Shown here piece by piece: positions 1 through 11,904 of a stretch of DNA of 64,000 nt; position 1 is the first letter of the stretch; every line of letters starts with the position of its first letter. The stretch lies in assembly GCA_018907035.1 (NCBI GenBank), contig JACCIC010000038.1, forward strand, positions 702,001-766,000. The letters run 5' to 3'. The stretch is from Sycobia sp. Sy_11. Its lineage: Eukaryota; Arthropoda; Insecta; Hymenoptera; Epichrysomallidae. A program made the translations under genes and the position numbers. A model generated the notes under the pieces. It made no database searches, had not been told where the DNA came from, and saw nothing but the letters and a program-made list of their open reading frames with translations.

Positions 1-2185
1 GCCGCAAATATGTTAATACGAAAAAGAATGGAACTACATGCGATAGAAATATATTGTAATAATATATGGATAGAGAAAAAAAACACAAATACAAACAATA
101 AAGACAAATTTTTTCGAACCAAGTTAAATTTTACCATAATATTTATTTATTTTTGAAAGTTTTTAATATTTCTTTACATAAAAATTTTATTATAAATGTA
201 CGTAGAACCTAAACTTGCTAGTGAATGTATCTTTTTATAAAATGTTTTATGTCATATTTAATTTTAAATAAATGAAATATACAAATTGGTTTTTAAACGC
301 AGTATTTTTATTCTTTATAGTTATTGTATCATTTTCGTGTTGTAATTGAATTTTGGGTCATTCTTACTGTTACAGGTTGAAATTTTAATTGCAATATTTA
401 TTATAAAAACTAAGTAAGAAAAAATGATAATGAAAAATCAACTACGACTCTTAAAATATTAATACAAAGATCTTATTTAACCTATAATTAAAAAAATAAA
501 AATAATTAAGCATAAATAAATAAAAAAAATGTTAAAAACCTATTTTTAAAAAAATGGTTAATAAATTTAATTAAACGGCAAAAAAGAAATAACAGAAAAA
601 TTTAACTAAATTTAACACATAAAACTCTGCCCAGAAAATATTAAATATGAAAAATATTAAAATATAAAATTTAAACAAATTATGCTCCAATGAGCAAAAA
701 CATCCGACTAAGTTTAGGTAATCTACAGGTATCCCCGCTAAAAGGATCGATTCAATTTCAGGTAACATTATATCATATTATTTTGCAAAATTCAGAAGGG
801 ATTTTATATAAGACATATATATATATATATATATATATTTGGAACACTGCATCAGACAAATGACACAATCTTTATTCGAATTTGTTTTTTAAATTTTGTA
901 ATATAAATCGATAAAAATAATTGAAATTTGTTTTCAAATATTATATAATTTTTATTAATTTATTATTTTCCAAAATACGCTTATTTAGAATAAGTAATTT
1001 AAAAATAATTTAATACAATAAACAAAATAATCTGTTTTAGATAAATATCAAATAATGATTTAATTATTTTTTTAAATTGCATAATTTTATATTAAGAATA
1101 GTCTAAAGTGCCATTATGTTCGTATAATTAGTATTTTTATATTCTTTACCCGATAGAATCAAGTATGGTTATGTTCGACACAAATTATAGATTGCCATTC
1201 GAATTTTAGATTATAAAAATTTTAGATTATAAATACAGATTTATAAAATAAAATTGTAAAAAAAAATAATACAATAAAAATGTAATTGTGAATAAAAAAG
1301 TGCACGGCAATCCTGACAAATTCAAATTTATTTAGATACTACGCAAAACTATCAAAATTTAATATTTTTATTTACTACTTACATATTATAGCATTGGAAT
1401 AACAAAACTAATATTTTATACATAAAGCCAATAAAATGAAAATATTGAATTTCTTTATATCTAATAATTATACGTGTAAAGAATGTCAACTTGGTTTTCT
1501 ATAAAATGATGAAGAAAAATGCCTTAGACTACATTCCTGGTACTAAAAAATAATTCCCAATTTAAGTGCAGAAAAAAAAGGAGTTATAATGACTAATTTA
1601 TTGCGCAAGAATAGATTAAAAGTAGAATTTCACAGGAATATTGAAAAATTAGAAACAAATCAAAGTAAGACCAACAAAAGCTGAAATAATACTTTCAAAA
1701 CTTTCAGAACAGAATCGAAAATTAGCGTTATACATCACCTCGTAGACATCTAATAATTTTGAATAAAATTAATATTTATAGAATAATAAGTTATTATGTT
1801 ATTTGTTTAATAAAAAATAATTTAATACAATACATAAACTCATAGCTTGAAAGAATTATAAAATAATAAAGTCTATTGTGTATTGGATTTTGTCATCTTA
1901 AAAATTAAGTATAATAATAAATTTTACAATTGTTTACCTTAAACAGACAATATTGTATATCTAAAGTTTCGCAAAAAAAATTAATTTGGAAATATTATTC
2001 GCTGTTATCTTTATACTTATTTTAATATTCGTAATTAAGAGATCCCATTCTATTCATTAATGAAATAATTAATATCATTATTTTTTATCATTTTTTTTTG
2101 TAACATTCTATAAACCAAAGTTTCGTATAAAATTGTGTAAATCATTGGTAAACAAGTTTTGATATAAACTCAATATGAAGTTACT
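1..2185. other. AT-rich intergenic DNA, no gene seen
   Basis: Long A and T runs with frequent stops in all frames. I find no conserved protein motif. A short (AT)n tract sits at 815-838. The only open frames are short and low in complexity. Confidence 0.7.
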
Positions 2186-2205
2186 AATATATATATATAT
2201 ATATA

Positions 2206-2258
<53 letters not shown>
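2186..2258. repeat. (AT)n microsatellite with interruption
   Basis: Two pure (AT)n blocks are separated by a GA interruption near 2207. The second block continues to 2258. Confidence 0.95.
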
Positions 2259-2261
<3 letters not shown>

Positions 2262-2583
2262 TCGTTTGCGACCACCACGGCCCTTGACATTTTTGAGTAA
2301 ATAATTTGGTTAGAAATTAGGAGTATGGAGATTATATATGTTTGTGTGTTTAGATACGCATGCATATATACGTATTTCAATCAAACGCTGGATGTCAAGC
2401 TGATGCTTCTTTATTGCTGCTCGTCTCCTAGGATCCCGCTCCGCTCTCTTCTATACTTAAATATACTATATACTATATATATATATATATGTGTATAAAT
2501 TAATAAATATTTCCATCAGTCTTACAGTCCAATATAAATTAAAATTAATACATAATAATATCAATACATATCCATATCTCCCA

Positions 2584-2586
<3 letters not shown>

Positions 2587-2653
<67 letters not shown>

Positions 2654-2665
2654 GTGCGTGTGTAA

Positions 2666-2711
<46 letters not shown>
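2587..2711. repeat. Compound (TC)n-(GT)n-(TA)n microsatellite
   Basis: A (TC)n run of about 31 units is followed by a short TGCG/GT stretch and then about 20 TA units from 2669. The open frames crossing it are simple-repeat artefacts. Confidence 0.95.
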
Positions 2712-2716
<5 letters not shown>

Positions 2717-4190
2717 ACTTCTTGTGACAAATGATCATCTACTTCGCTACTTATTTCATAAGAATATTATAAAATATAAATTTTGTATAGATCCTTTATA
2801 ATTTACATATTTAACTTGGTCTACTACGGCCCTGATTAATACTGGAACAATCGATAAAACAGAACAGGATTTTTTGTACACTTCGAGTTCCGTAAAATTC
2901 TGCAGTATATTAAAAATGAGGCGCTTCAATCGATTTTAACTTCCGTTAGAGGTATGGAGCACTCTTAAACTAAAGGTCTTATTATACTATATATTATCTT
3001 ACTATACTATACACATGGTTAGTGCTGAACCAGAGATAATAAGGGGAGATCGCCGATGCTTATAGGCCAGACTACAGTAAAAATTTTCGACTGATAACGA
3101 GGGCCTCTGGTGGTCAAAGCGAGGTACTGGACGTTTCGTGCGATATTCCAGATGTTGTTTTTCGAGCTCGAGCGATGGTGCGATCGAGGGGAGGGGCTAC
3201 CTTCGGCGCGTGCCAAGGGAGAGATTGTCGAGACAATAGGCTGGCAGCGGGGGGTGCAATAAAAGATAAGCAGCTTATACTGGCAAGGACAAAAAGAAAT
3301 TTTATTGCTACATGTATAAATATAGATATATTCTCGCAGCAGCTAGCAAGCAGCTAAAGTTTTGAAACCTACAGCTTTAAGGAAAACTGGCAAACATCAA
3401 AAGCTGAGAAAATCTCTTATAGCAAAGAGCTATCAAATTTTTCTATTAGTTGACTAACGCGTTTTTTGTTAAAATTTTTATATATACGTTTTTTAGGATT
3501 CTGATACTATATATAGTATTAACAATTGGTAATAATTACAAATTTATAATAAATCACATTAAAACAGAGTCAAAATATTGTTTTTCTAAGGTATCTCGTA
3601 AAATACAAAAAATTCCAACAAATGATTTAACTAAAAGTTCAAAAATTCATCAAAATACATATTTTTAACCTATATTTATATCTATATCTATATTTTTTTT
3701 CTTTAAAATTTTTTTCTTAACAACAATATACTTCACCGTAATATTCTCATTGACTATTCTATATCCTCCGTTAATTTGAATAGATTTTTTTGGGAACACT
3801 TGGTACAGAAAAATATATAGAATAAGAAATATGTTTTTTGATGAAATCTATAACTTTTCTTAACACTTCTTCTTGAAACCTATCATATTTAACAAGATAA
3901 TTTAGAAAAACCAGATTTTTACGGTGTTCTTATGGTTTACACTATAAAAATGAAATTTCCTCAAATTTTAACCATTATATTTATGATAAGTACTCTAAAA
4001 AAATAAACAATATTTCAATATACTAAAGTAAAACGACTAATATAATATGCAAATACAATCTGATTTTTGTTAATTCAAAAAGTAACTAGATTTTTCTGTC
4101 AGTAATATAATAATGCTCAACAACGCAAACACTCTGCTAAAGATTCTGTAAAATAAAATTTTTGTAAAGGCCTAAAAATCAAAACCTTCG
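2712..4190. other. Non-coding AT-rich stretch with one GC-richer patch
   Basis: No protein motif is visible. Positions 3010-3260 are clearly GC-richer than the surroundings and end near an AATAAA-like site (about 3259). This could be a scrap of an old LTR or host regulatory DNA, but nothing identifies it. Confidence 0.5.
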
Positions 4191-4194
4191 GGTA

Positions 4195-4470
4195 GTAGAC
4201 AATAGATAGATATTATAAACAAATTAGCATCCTCTGTCTCGGCTTCGCACGAGATAATAATTTAACCGATTTTTGAAACAGTTCAATAATATCTAAGTAA
4301 AAAGGATTCTGTATATAAAAATTTATATTACTATAAATAATCTACCGTACTTTAATTAGCGTTGCTTCTGTATAAAAAGTTGCTTCAAAGCAGCGTCCAC
4401 GTAAAAAACTAATATTTCACCGACCATTGTGTACAATATTTTATGGAGAATATCATGTGCGGACGATAGA
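4195..4470. repeat. Left outer arm of foldback-like structure
   Basis: This sequence is closely similar, in reverse complement, to 10196-10430. Both carry the words CTCGGCTTCG, GAGATAATAATTTAA, CAATAATATCTAAGTA and ATTACTATAAATAAT in the same order, and end at a GCTTCTGTAT word. The inner edge runs into the 60-bp repeats, which are also inverted between the two sides. Confidence 0.75.
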
Positions 4471-5085
4471 ATATGTCTCGGGACGACTGCTATAGAGAAT
4501 TTTGTGTTGGGGAGGTAAAATACGATGTCGAGGTATCCAGAGATGACTTCTACTGGGAGTTAAAATGATATAATACGATAATAAGAAGGATGATATAATC
4601 TCTATAATAAATCTATAATAAATAATGATATAATCTTTTTATAGAAGTCGTTCCGTCATATCTGGGATCGTCTTCTACCATCCGAAAACACAATTCGCCG
4701 TAGAAATTATCCTGAGGCACCTGGACATCGTATTCTACCGTTTGAACATAAAAATCTCCGTAGAAGTCGTTCCGACATATCTAGACATTTTCGCCCACAA
4801 ACTAAAGACGGTTCTCTCAGTAGAAATCGTCCAGACATATGGACATTGTGTTTTACCGTCCTATCATTAAAGTATGCGTAGAAGATATCCCGAGAAAGCT
4901 AAACATCGTTTCCTAACGACTAGACACAATACTCCCCGTAGCAATCGTTCGGAAACACCTAAACATCGCATTGTATCATCAGAACACAAAACTCGCAATA
5001 GTAATCACCCTGAGGCATCAGAATATCGTATTCAACTGCCCGTACACGCCAACATAATATTTCTCCGTAGAAGCCGTATTTAAAA
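4471..5085. repeat. Left array of ~60-bp tandem repeats
   Basis: About two units in one orientation (4471-4560) are followed by about seven to eight units in the other (4640-5085). Units begin near GTAGAAGTCGTTCC and contain CATCGTATTCTACCGT and ACACAAAACTC. They are diverged from each other and from the right array, which is the mirror image of this one. The left units no longer share a long open frame. Confidence 0.8.
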
Positions 5086-5154
5086 ATATCATATCATATC
5101 ATATCATATATCATATCATATCATATCATATCATTTCAAATCATATCATACTTC
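5086..5154. repeat. (ATATC)n microsatellite
   Basis: Pentamer repeat ATATC with a few variant units. It directly abuts a dispersed repeat, exactly as at 50381-50429. Confidence 0.95.
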
Positions 5155-5430
5155 ATACTAATTTATAAAGACAAAGCGTGTTTTTGTTTATACGCGATAA
5201 CCGAAAAAACTACTGAACCGATTGTTCTGAAATTTGACATATAGATTCTATATTATCTTGGGAAGGACATAGGCTATGTTTTTTATTGAAAATCATTTTA
5301 CTTTCATCAATAAATTAAGTTAATGGTTTTAACAATCAGTTTCACCAGCGGACACTAGGTGGCGTCTTGAACATCAACTCAAAGTAGTCCGTTCAAAGTA
5401 TTAATATCAAGCCAGCTCAAACGAATGTTC
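5155..5430. repeat. Dispersed repeat, copy 1
   Basis: About 250 bp, nearly identical to 50430-50670. Shared words include GCGTGTTTTTGTTT, ACCGAAAAAACTACTGAACC, GGGAAGGACATA and CACTAGGTGGCGTCTT. The conservation far from any protein motif suggests a non-autonomous transposon or a LINE tail. I do not recognise the family with certainty. Confidence 0.75.
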
Positions 5431-5980
5431 ACCACATCACACACACTCACGTCATGATCATCATGAACATCTACATCAGTGAGCTGAAAAAGCTGCGCCT
5501 TATTTAAATTTAATTTAATTCTCATTTATCTCTTACGTAACTTGTCATTTATAATTTATATAATTTATAAATTATAAGTTTGTAAGAAACTCTTAAAACT
5601 TTTTAAAACTAACCTCAAAAATTTTAATTTTAATTTTTAATTGAAATTCTAATTTTAAGTCAATTTTAACTTTAAACTTGATTTTAATTTTAACTTAATT
5701 TCTCATCTATCTTAGATTTTCAACTCAAACTAACCTCTCTTAAATTAAACTTATATAATTTATATTTGACTTACCTCATTTTTAACTAATTCTATAACTA
5801 ATATATATATATTTATTTAGAATTTCATCATACCTATATTTATATTTATATTTACATATTTAAATATTTCTTCATAGCTATAATCTCCCACAACCCACCT
5901 TTCCCTCTGCCTTTAACCCCCCCTCCCAATCACAATCTGGAGACAATCACCTTCCTCCACTCATTCGTAAGTCCGACTCC
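5431..5980. other. AT-rich leader before jockey LINE
   Basis: Low-complexity TTTTAATTTT-type sequence changes to C-rich sequence near 5890-5950, just before the LINE ORF1 start. This may be the LINE 5' untranslated region. No other feature is visible. Confidence 0.4.
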
Positions 5981-7220
5981 ATGGACATGGACACCAGCCT
6001 TACCACCGATCTCGACGGTCTTCCCCCCCTCCCAAAAGCTGATAGAAAATATTATCGGCCTCTGGGATCAGATTGACCGCCTACAAAATATAATAACCAT
6101 CACCACAACAGACCCAACCTTCTCTCAATCGGTGGCAACATCACGCCACACCACCGGAACTTCTACATCTTCCTCGTCCGCCACGGATTTCTTTCAGGAG
6201 GCAGCAATTTTCTGCACCCCTGCTACCAAAATAACCGTCTCTGAATCAACTCCGATCTCCGAAGAAGCCGAGTTCATAAAGCAAGGCCGTAAACACATCC
6301 ACGTTGCCAAATCCGCACTAACGCCCTCCGATCTGGATTCTGACACTGAAAAAAAATCCCCCATCGCTATTCCGACCCCCACCACCCATCATCATCCACC
6401 AAAAAATGATTTGGCCAAAACTAAAGATCGCCATAGAGAAAGCCGGAATCTCCGTTCGCCGGGCCGTCAACACCTCTGACTTGGTCAATGTGTGCGCGGC
6501 AACGGTAGACGACTTCAGTCACCTAACGGCCCGCCTTAAAAATACTAAAATACAATATACCATCAACCAACTCCCCGAAGAACGAGACTTGGTTGTAGTC
6601 ATTCGTGGTATTAACGAAACCATCAAAGACGAAGACATCCTGAATGAACAAAATTCGAAAGGTTACACCCCACGATGCATTCACCGAATGCGTAGCGGCG
6701 AAAAAATCTGGCCGCTAGTGACCGTTCACTTAGACACCTTCTCACCTGCCGCTAAGTCAATCTTTGATTTAAGCACCATCGGTGGCCTCAACATAAAAGT
6801 GGAGGCAAAGAGGAAGTCGAAAGTCACGCCGCAGTGCCGGCGTGGCCTCAAATATAATCACAATCACTCAAATATGCCACACTACATTGCCTCAAATATA
6901 ATCACAATCACTTAAATATGCCACACTGCATGGGCCTGCGCTTTTTGCAGTAAAAATCACGCCACCCCGTCATGTCCTCTAAAAGACAATAAAGACGCAT
7001 GTCCCACCTGCGCCAACTGCAAAGGAGAGCACAGGGCAACTTACAGGGACTACTCCAAAGCCCCAAAGAAGGACAAGCTCCCCCAAAAACAAGTGAAGCC
7101 GGTAAATGTTCCCAAAACCAGTAACACCCCCCACCCCAGCTCATACAGAAAAAGAGCATCATCCCCAATCTTCATAAAAATCGGGAAAACCCCACCCGCA
7201 CCACATATGCAAGCATAGTG
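5981..7220 (+). pseudogene. Jockey-type LINE ORF1 (gag-like), broken
   Basis: ORF1 of a jockey-clade non-LTR retrotransposon, whose product normally coats the element RNA. It starts at an ATG at 5981 (MDMDTSLTTDL), shifts frame at a C run near 6020, continues as a Ser/Thr-rich segment to 6479, and shifts again near 6400. The segment 6406-6840 resembles the PRE_C2HC domain (WPKLKIAIEKAGISV, RDLVVVIRGI). Cys/His-rich zinc-knuckle sequence follows (CAFCSKNHATPSCP, CPTCANCKGEH). A 44-bp duplication at 6845-6932 breaks the frame inside the knuckle region. At least three frame breaks make it non-functional. ORF2 follows about 120 bp downstream on the same strand. Confidence 0.8.
6845..6932. repeat. 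44-bp tandem duplication inside LINE ORF1
   Basis: Two adjacent 44-bp units (6845-6888, 6889-6932), each starting GCCTCAAATATAATCAC and ending in CCACACT(A/G)CA plus two bases. They differ at only a few bases. 44 is not a multiple of 3, so the copy shifts the gag frame. Confidence 0.9.
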
Positions 7221-7341
7221 AGCAACAGAGCAGCATCAGCGGCACCGTTGCAAATCAACTCGCCTCCCATTGCGTCCGAACTGCAAAACATCATAATGCA
7301 GTTCGTCACGAACATTACCGCCGCTCTCTGCAGACCTAATA

Positions 7342-8880
7342 ATGGCTGATCTCGAGATAAAGATCCTCAACTGGAACGCCAACGGCATCCTCTTAGATTA
7401 GGGCAGAAATAGATCCCTAGAACTCCTTCAACTCTTGGAGGAGGAAAATATCGGGATCGCCTGCATCACAGAGACCCACATCAGCCCATCCCACAAACTC
7501 TTCCTTCCAAACTACATCACGTATAGGAAGGATAGAGAGCACTCTAACGGTGGGGGCGTGGCAATCGTCGTCCGCTAATCCCACCGCCACCATGGAATTA
7601 CAACTACCTCCATCTGCGAGACAATAGGGGTTGAAATTTTCCTACAAAAAGGTCCCTTGAGGGTAATTGCATGCTATAACCCTCCACAACTCCAAAAGAA
7701 CTTTAAAGATCTTGCCTTGCTTCTCAGCAACAACACCCCCACAACCATCGTCGGGGACCTAAATGCTAAGCACCCCTCTTGGGGCTTCGGCTCCAGAAAC
7801 AGCAACGGCCACGCCCTCCTCAAAAAAACTCTTGCCTCCCCACAACACGCCCAGACATTCTCGATATTTTTCTCACCAAAAATATCACACTCCTAAGCGA
7901 CACCCGGGTTATCTGTGCACTCAGCTTAGACCACAGCACGGTGATCTTCGCCTTCCATGCATCACCCATCTCTCCCCCGTCACACACAGAACACATCGAC
8001 TGGTTACATCTCAAATTCAACCTAGAGACGTCAGCTTTTCGATGCAGACCCATATTATCGATCTCTCAAATCGATGAAGAGATCACCTCCCTGTCTAATG
8101 ACATCACCCACGCTGTTAGAATCGGTACATCCCCCGCACTCCCCAAGGCATTAACAATAACTTTCCCGACGGTATTTTGAAGCTAATTAAGCAAAAGAAT
8201 AGAATATGGAAGAAATAGCAACATCTTAGAACTCCACTTCTCAAAACCCAACTCAACTCCTTACAAAGGGACATCCACTCTCGGATAAACGAGCTCAGAA
8301 ACAGCCGCTTCAACGATTTCATCACTGAAGCCGAAACTCACCCCAAAAACGTCTGGAAGGTGATAAAATCTATACGAGGCAGTCGCCCTTGCCTTCCACC
8401 ACTCAAGCAAAATGGCCAAACCTTCTCACTCGCTGAAGAAAAGGCCGAGATCTTCGCATCATCTCTTAGCAATAAGTGCTCACCTCTACCCAGCACACCA
8501 GAACCCTCACGCTTTCATGAGCATCTCACCCAGACAGCTCAACACTTCCTCTCTTCAAATAGGGACATCACCCGTACCTCCCCCAAAGAGATAAGCGTTA
8601 TTACACATCATTCCCAGTCTTCAAAACAAGAAAGCCCCTGGTGCTGACAAAATCAATAACAACATACTAAAAATCCTCCCCCATAAACACATCATGTCCA
8701 TCTGCAATATCGTAAACGCAATGATGAGACATCAATACTTTCCCAAGGCCTGGAAAACGGCCATAGTGTTCTCTTCCCTTAACACCCCTTAGTACTTAAG
8801 GAATACTCAAGTACTTAAGGAAACTAACCTTCTTGCTCTCAACGATTACGCGAACAAATTCGTCAAAAATCTGAGAGAAT
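7342..8880 (+). pseudogene. Jockey-type LINE ORF2: endonuclease and start of RT, broken and truncated
   Basis: ORF2 begins at ATG 7342. The N-terminal APE-type endonuclease is recognisable by LNWNANGI, ITETHI, GDLNAKHPSWG and a later LDHSTVI block. In-frame stops occur at about 7398 and 7576, and frames change near 7830. From 8360 the linker and first RT region remain (GQTFSLAEEKAEIFASSL, then a KAPGADKIN-like site split by a frameshift near 8640, FPKAWKTA). The sequence stops before RT motif A, so the catalytic YADD region is missing. The 3' end is lost at a (TA)n tract. Confidence 0.85.
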
Positions 8881-8898
8881 CAATTAAACAGCACCCGA

Positions 8899-8914
8899 AT
8901 ATATATATATTTTA

Positions 8915-8957
<43 letters not shown>

Positions 8958-8958
8958 G

Positions 8959-9018
<60 letters not shown>

Positions 9019-9021
9019 ATA
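8899..9021. repeat. (TA)n microsatellite with interruptions
   Basis: About 120 bp of TA units with short TTTAATT and TTTAG breaks. It marks the abrupt end of the jockey LINE. Confidence 0.95.
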
Positions 9022-9245
9022 ATATCGTCGCTTCTGCATAAATGCCTAAAAAGGCAATATCCATCGTCTGCTTAAAAAATACGTTATTCGCATTCCTACA
9101 TTTTGGAATTTCCAAAATTGGAACATTTTTCAAAATTTCAGTTAGCATCGCTACGAAAATATTAACGGTATTTAATTGAAAAAACGAAAATATAGGAAAT
9201 ATGTACATATATGTATGTACGGGCATGTATGGGCGGTTCCTTACG
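9022..9245. repeat. Repeat segment shared with 56238-56330
   Basis: It begins AATATCGTCGCTTCTGCATA, followed by CGTCTGCTTAAAAAATA and a TATTCGCAT word. The same series, also directly after a (TA)n tract, occurs at 56238. The GCTTCTGYAT word also marks the outer arms at about 4370 and 10250, which ties this piece to the 60-bp repeat family. Confidence 0.65.
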
Positions 9246-9958
9246 TTATCTCGTTACCTCAAGACGATTTCTATAGGTAGTTGTGTGTTCGGATGATAGA
9301 ATGCAATGTCCAGGTGTCTCTGGGCGATTTCTACGGGGAATATTGTAATTAGTTGATAGAAAACGACGTCCAAGTATGAGGAAATCAACTTCTATGGGAA
9401 GATTCGTGTTGGGACGGTAAAATACGAAATCTAGGTCTTTCCGAACGACTTCTACCGGGAGCATTGTGTTTAGTCGTTAGGAAGCGATGCTAGCTTTCTC
9501 GGGTCGACTTCTACTAGGACTATCGTGTTTCGTTGGTAGAAAACAATTTTTAGGTACCTCGGGATGACATCTACTGGGACTATCGTGTTTAGTTGGTAGG
9601 AAACGACGTTTAGGTACTTCGGGACAACTTCTACGGGGAGTTTCGTGTACGGATGATAGAATGCGATTTCCAAGTGTTTTGGAACGACTTCTACGGGGAA
9701 TTTCGTGTTCGGACGGTAGAATACGATGTCCATGTGTCTCCGAACGACTTCTATGGGGAGTTTCGTGTTCGGATAGTAGAATAAGATGTCCAAGCGCCTC
9801 GGGACGACTTCTAAGGGGAATTTCGTGTTCGATCGGTAGAAGACGATGTCTGGCTTTGACGGGACGACTTCTACGGGGAATTTCGTGTTGGGACGTTCGA
9901 ATACGATGTAGAGATGTTTTGGAACGACTTCGACGGGGAGTGTTGAAGAGACTTCTAT
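9246..9958 (-). repeat. Right main array of 60-bp tandem repeats with a long open frame
   Basis: About 12 units of 60 bp, in the minus-strand sense starting GTAGAAGTCGTTCC and containing TTCTACCGTCCGAACACG. Because 60 is 20 codons, the minus strand is open for 166 codons (9470-9970) and reads as a 20-residue repeat with the core VEVVP, DIVFYRPNTKFP. Units at 9246-9460 stay partly in frame. There is no signal peptide, no known domain and no obvious promoter, so I treat the frame as a product of the repeat and not as a gene. Confidence 0.85.
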
Positions 9959-10195
9959 AAAGAGATTCATTTTCTATAGTTCAAACATGCACACTCCCTG
10001 TAAATGTCATCCCGGGATACCTGGACGTCGTATTCTACCTTCCCAACACAAAACGCTCTATAGCAGTCGTCCCGAGATATGTTCTATATTACAAACATGG
10101 TACTCTATGTAAACGTCGTCTCGAGACTCTTGGACATGGTTTTTTACCGCTCGAACTCGAAAGTACAATTTTCCTCATAGAAGCCTTATGTAATC
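9959..10195 (+). repeat. Right inner array, opposite orientation
   Basis: Two to three units of the same 60-bp family in the reverse sense of 9246-9958. One stretch (about 10020-10080) matches 4471-4550 in reverse complement: TCTCGGGACGACTGCTATAG and TTTTGTGTTGGG are shared. Confidence 0.75.
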
Positions 10196-10430
10196 TGCAT
10201 ATATGTGTGTATTAAATACGGTTGTACATTCTGTATATACATACTGTATATACAGAAGCGACGATAGGTAAACTACGGTCAATTATTTATAGTAATATAG
10301 ATTTTTATATATAGAGTACTTTCTACTTAGATATTATTGAATTGCTTATGAAATCAGTTAAATTATTATCTCGAGCGAAGCCGATACGGGGGATGCTCGT
10401 ATCTTATAATTTGCTTTATTTTCTATGATG
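10196..10430. repeat. Right outer arm of foldback-like structure
   Basis: Reverse complement of 4195-4390 at roughly 80% by eye. It contains ATACAGAAGCGACGATAGG at its inner end and the CGAAGCCGA word at its outer end. With the left arm it brackets 6.2 kb. Confidence 0.75.
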
Positions 10431-11454
10431 TACTATACAATAAGACTACAAGTTTATATAAAAATAATTTTGATTATCTAATAACATAATTTACGTTGTG
10501 CTACACACTGAAAACAAGTCTAAATGCAAATAAGTAAATTTCGTAAAAGTATTTTTATTTCAAGCTAACAAACATTCATTTAAATTATATTATTTGAAAC
10601 AAAAACATACAACTTAAAAAGGAATGAATATTCTCTAATTTCGAAACAACCGTGTATTTGAAATGAATGGTTAGCTTTATTTGAAAAGCAAAAAATATTT
10701 ATTACGTTACAAATATTTTTAAATGATTAGAATTTCTAATACACTATACTTGCCTTATTCTATACTTTTATATAAAATAAATTTAAAGTATGTTTTAGTT
10801 GTGGAAGTAATTTTTAAAATTAAGATTTTTAGTGCTGAAGAGTACATGTAACTGACTTATTAACCAGTTAAACACTCTCTATTTATTAGGATAAAGTTCT
10901 AATAATAATCCTGATTATTATTAACGTTCCTGATTATTATGAATTGGCATTCTGATCGGGATGCCTAAAGCTTGAACTGCAGATTGTGTGCGTTGAACAT
11001 ACACTACCATTGCGTTTCGTACAATACAAATATATTACAGATAATGTGTATATTACAATAAAAATGATGGAAAAATATGTAAATATAGTTAGTATTTATT
11101 GCAATATAATATATAGTGTACGTTTACATCGTTGAAGATTACGAAAATGATGGTCTAATAACTTAAGATACTACAGTTGAATTTTATATTTTGTTTAAAT
11201 TCGCAATTCTCATATATTAAAAAAATATTTACTGTATTTAACTAAACATTTAGTATTTTAAATATATAAATTACTTGTTTTGAATAAATGGTTAATTAAT
11301 GGTATACGAATTAGCCCTTTAGATCTCGAAAAAGCTGCTAATTATAGACTGTAAACTTTTCCAAAAATTATTTGATTGCTTTTTATATTTTTGAAGTATT
11401 ATATCAGAATTTTATATAATCATATTTGACACATAACTACCTTGTATGGAGAAG
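10431..11454. other. AT-rich intergenic DNA
   Basis: No gene. A possible transposon end, ACACTGAAAACAAG at about 10505, resembles the inverted end at 59513-59523 (TTTTTTCAGTGTAGGG). Otherwise nothing recognisable. Confidence 0.5.
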
Positions 11455-11465
11455 ACAGAGAAAGA

Positions 11466-11547
<82 letters not shown>

Positions 11548-11552
11548 GAGAG

Positions 11553-11594
<42 letters not shown>
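11455..11594. repeat. (AG)n-(TG)n microsatellite
   Basis: About 46 AG units, with one GGGAG interruption near 11537, run directly into about 19 TG units. Confidence 0.95.
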
Positions 11595-11597
<3 letters not shown>

Positions 11598-11904
11598 AAG
11601 CGAGCGAGAAGGGGAGGGGAGAAAAGAAAACTCCAAGGGGATTAACATCGATTACTCGATGTTGGTGGGTGTTGCCATATCATGTACCTGCATTCACCCG
11701 CGAGTTTCCTCTATTCTGTTTCGTATCTCTTTCTCTCACCTGCTCTCACTGTCTATTATCTGTTCGTCTGCACGCACGTTGTACGAGGCCTAGCAGGCAG
11801 TATACCGATATACATGCAACTAGTTATGTTGACATCATTTTGTTTTTTTTTTTTTTTTGTTAAATTTGCAGTAAAAAATATCCTATCATCTAATCCTGAC
11901 CGTA
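11595..11904. other. Unassigned stretch with poly-T
   Basis: Moderately GC-rich sequence to about 11800, then a T run near 11840-11858. No motif identified. Confidence 0.4.

Noticed and set aside
2466..2738. Open frames over the (TC)n/(TA)n tracts
   Set aside because: They encode only Glu-Arg, Leu-Ser or Tyr-Ile repeats from microsatellites.
5086..5154. CRISPR-like regular repeats
   Set aside because: A contiguous pentamer array without spacers.
6908..7168. 86-codon minus-strand frame with several Cys and Trp
   Set aside because: Antisense of the jockey ORF1 zinc-knuckle region.
9661..9960. 99-codon plus-strand frame over the 60-bp array with Cys-rich repeats
   Set aside because: A second by-product of the period being a multiple of three; the same bases are also open on the minus strand.
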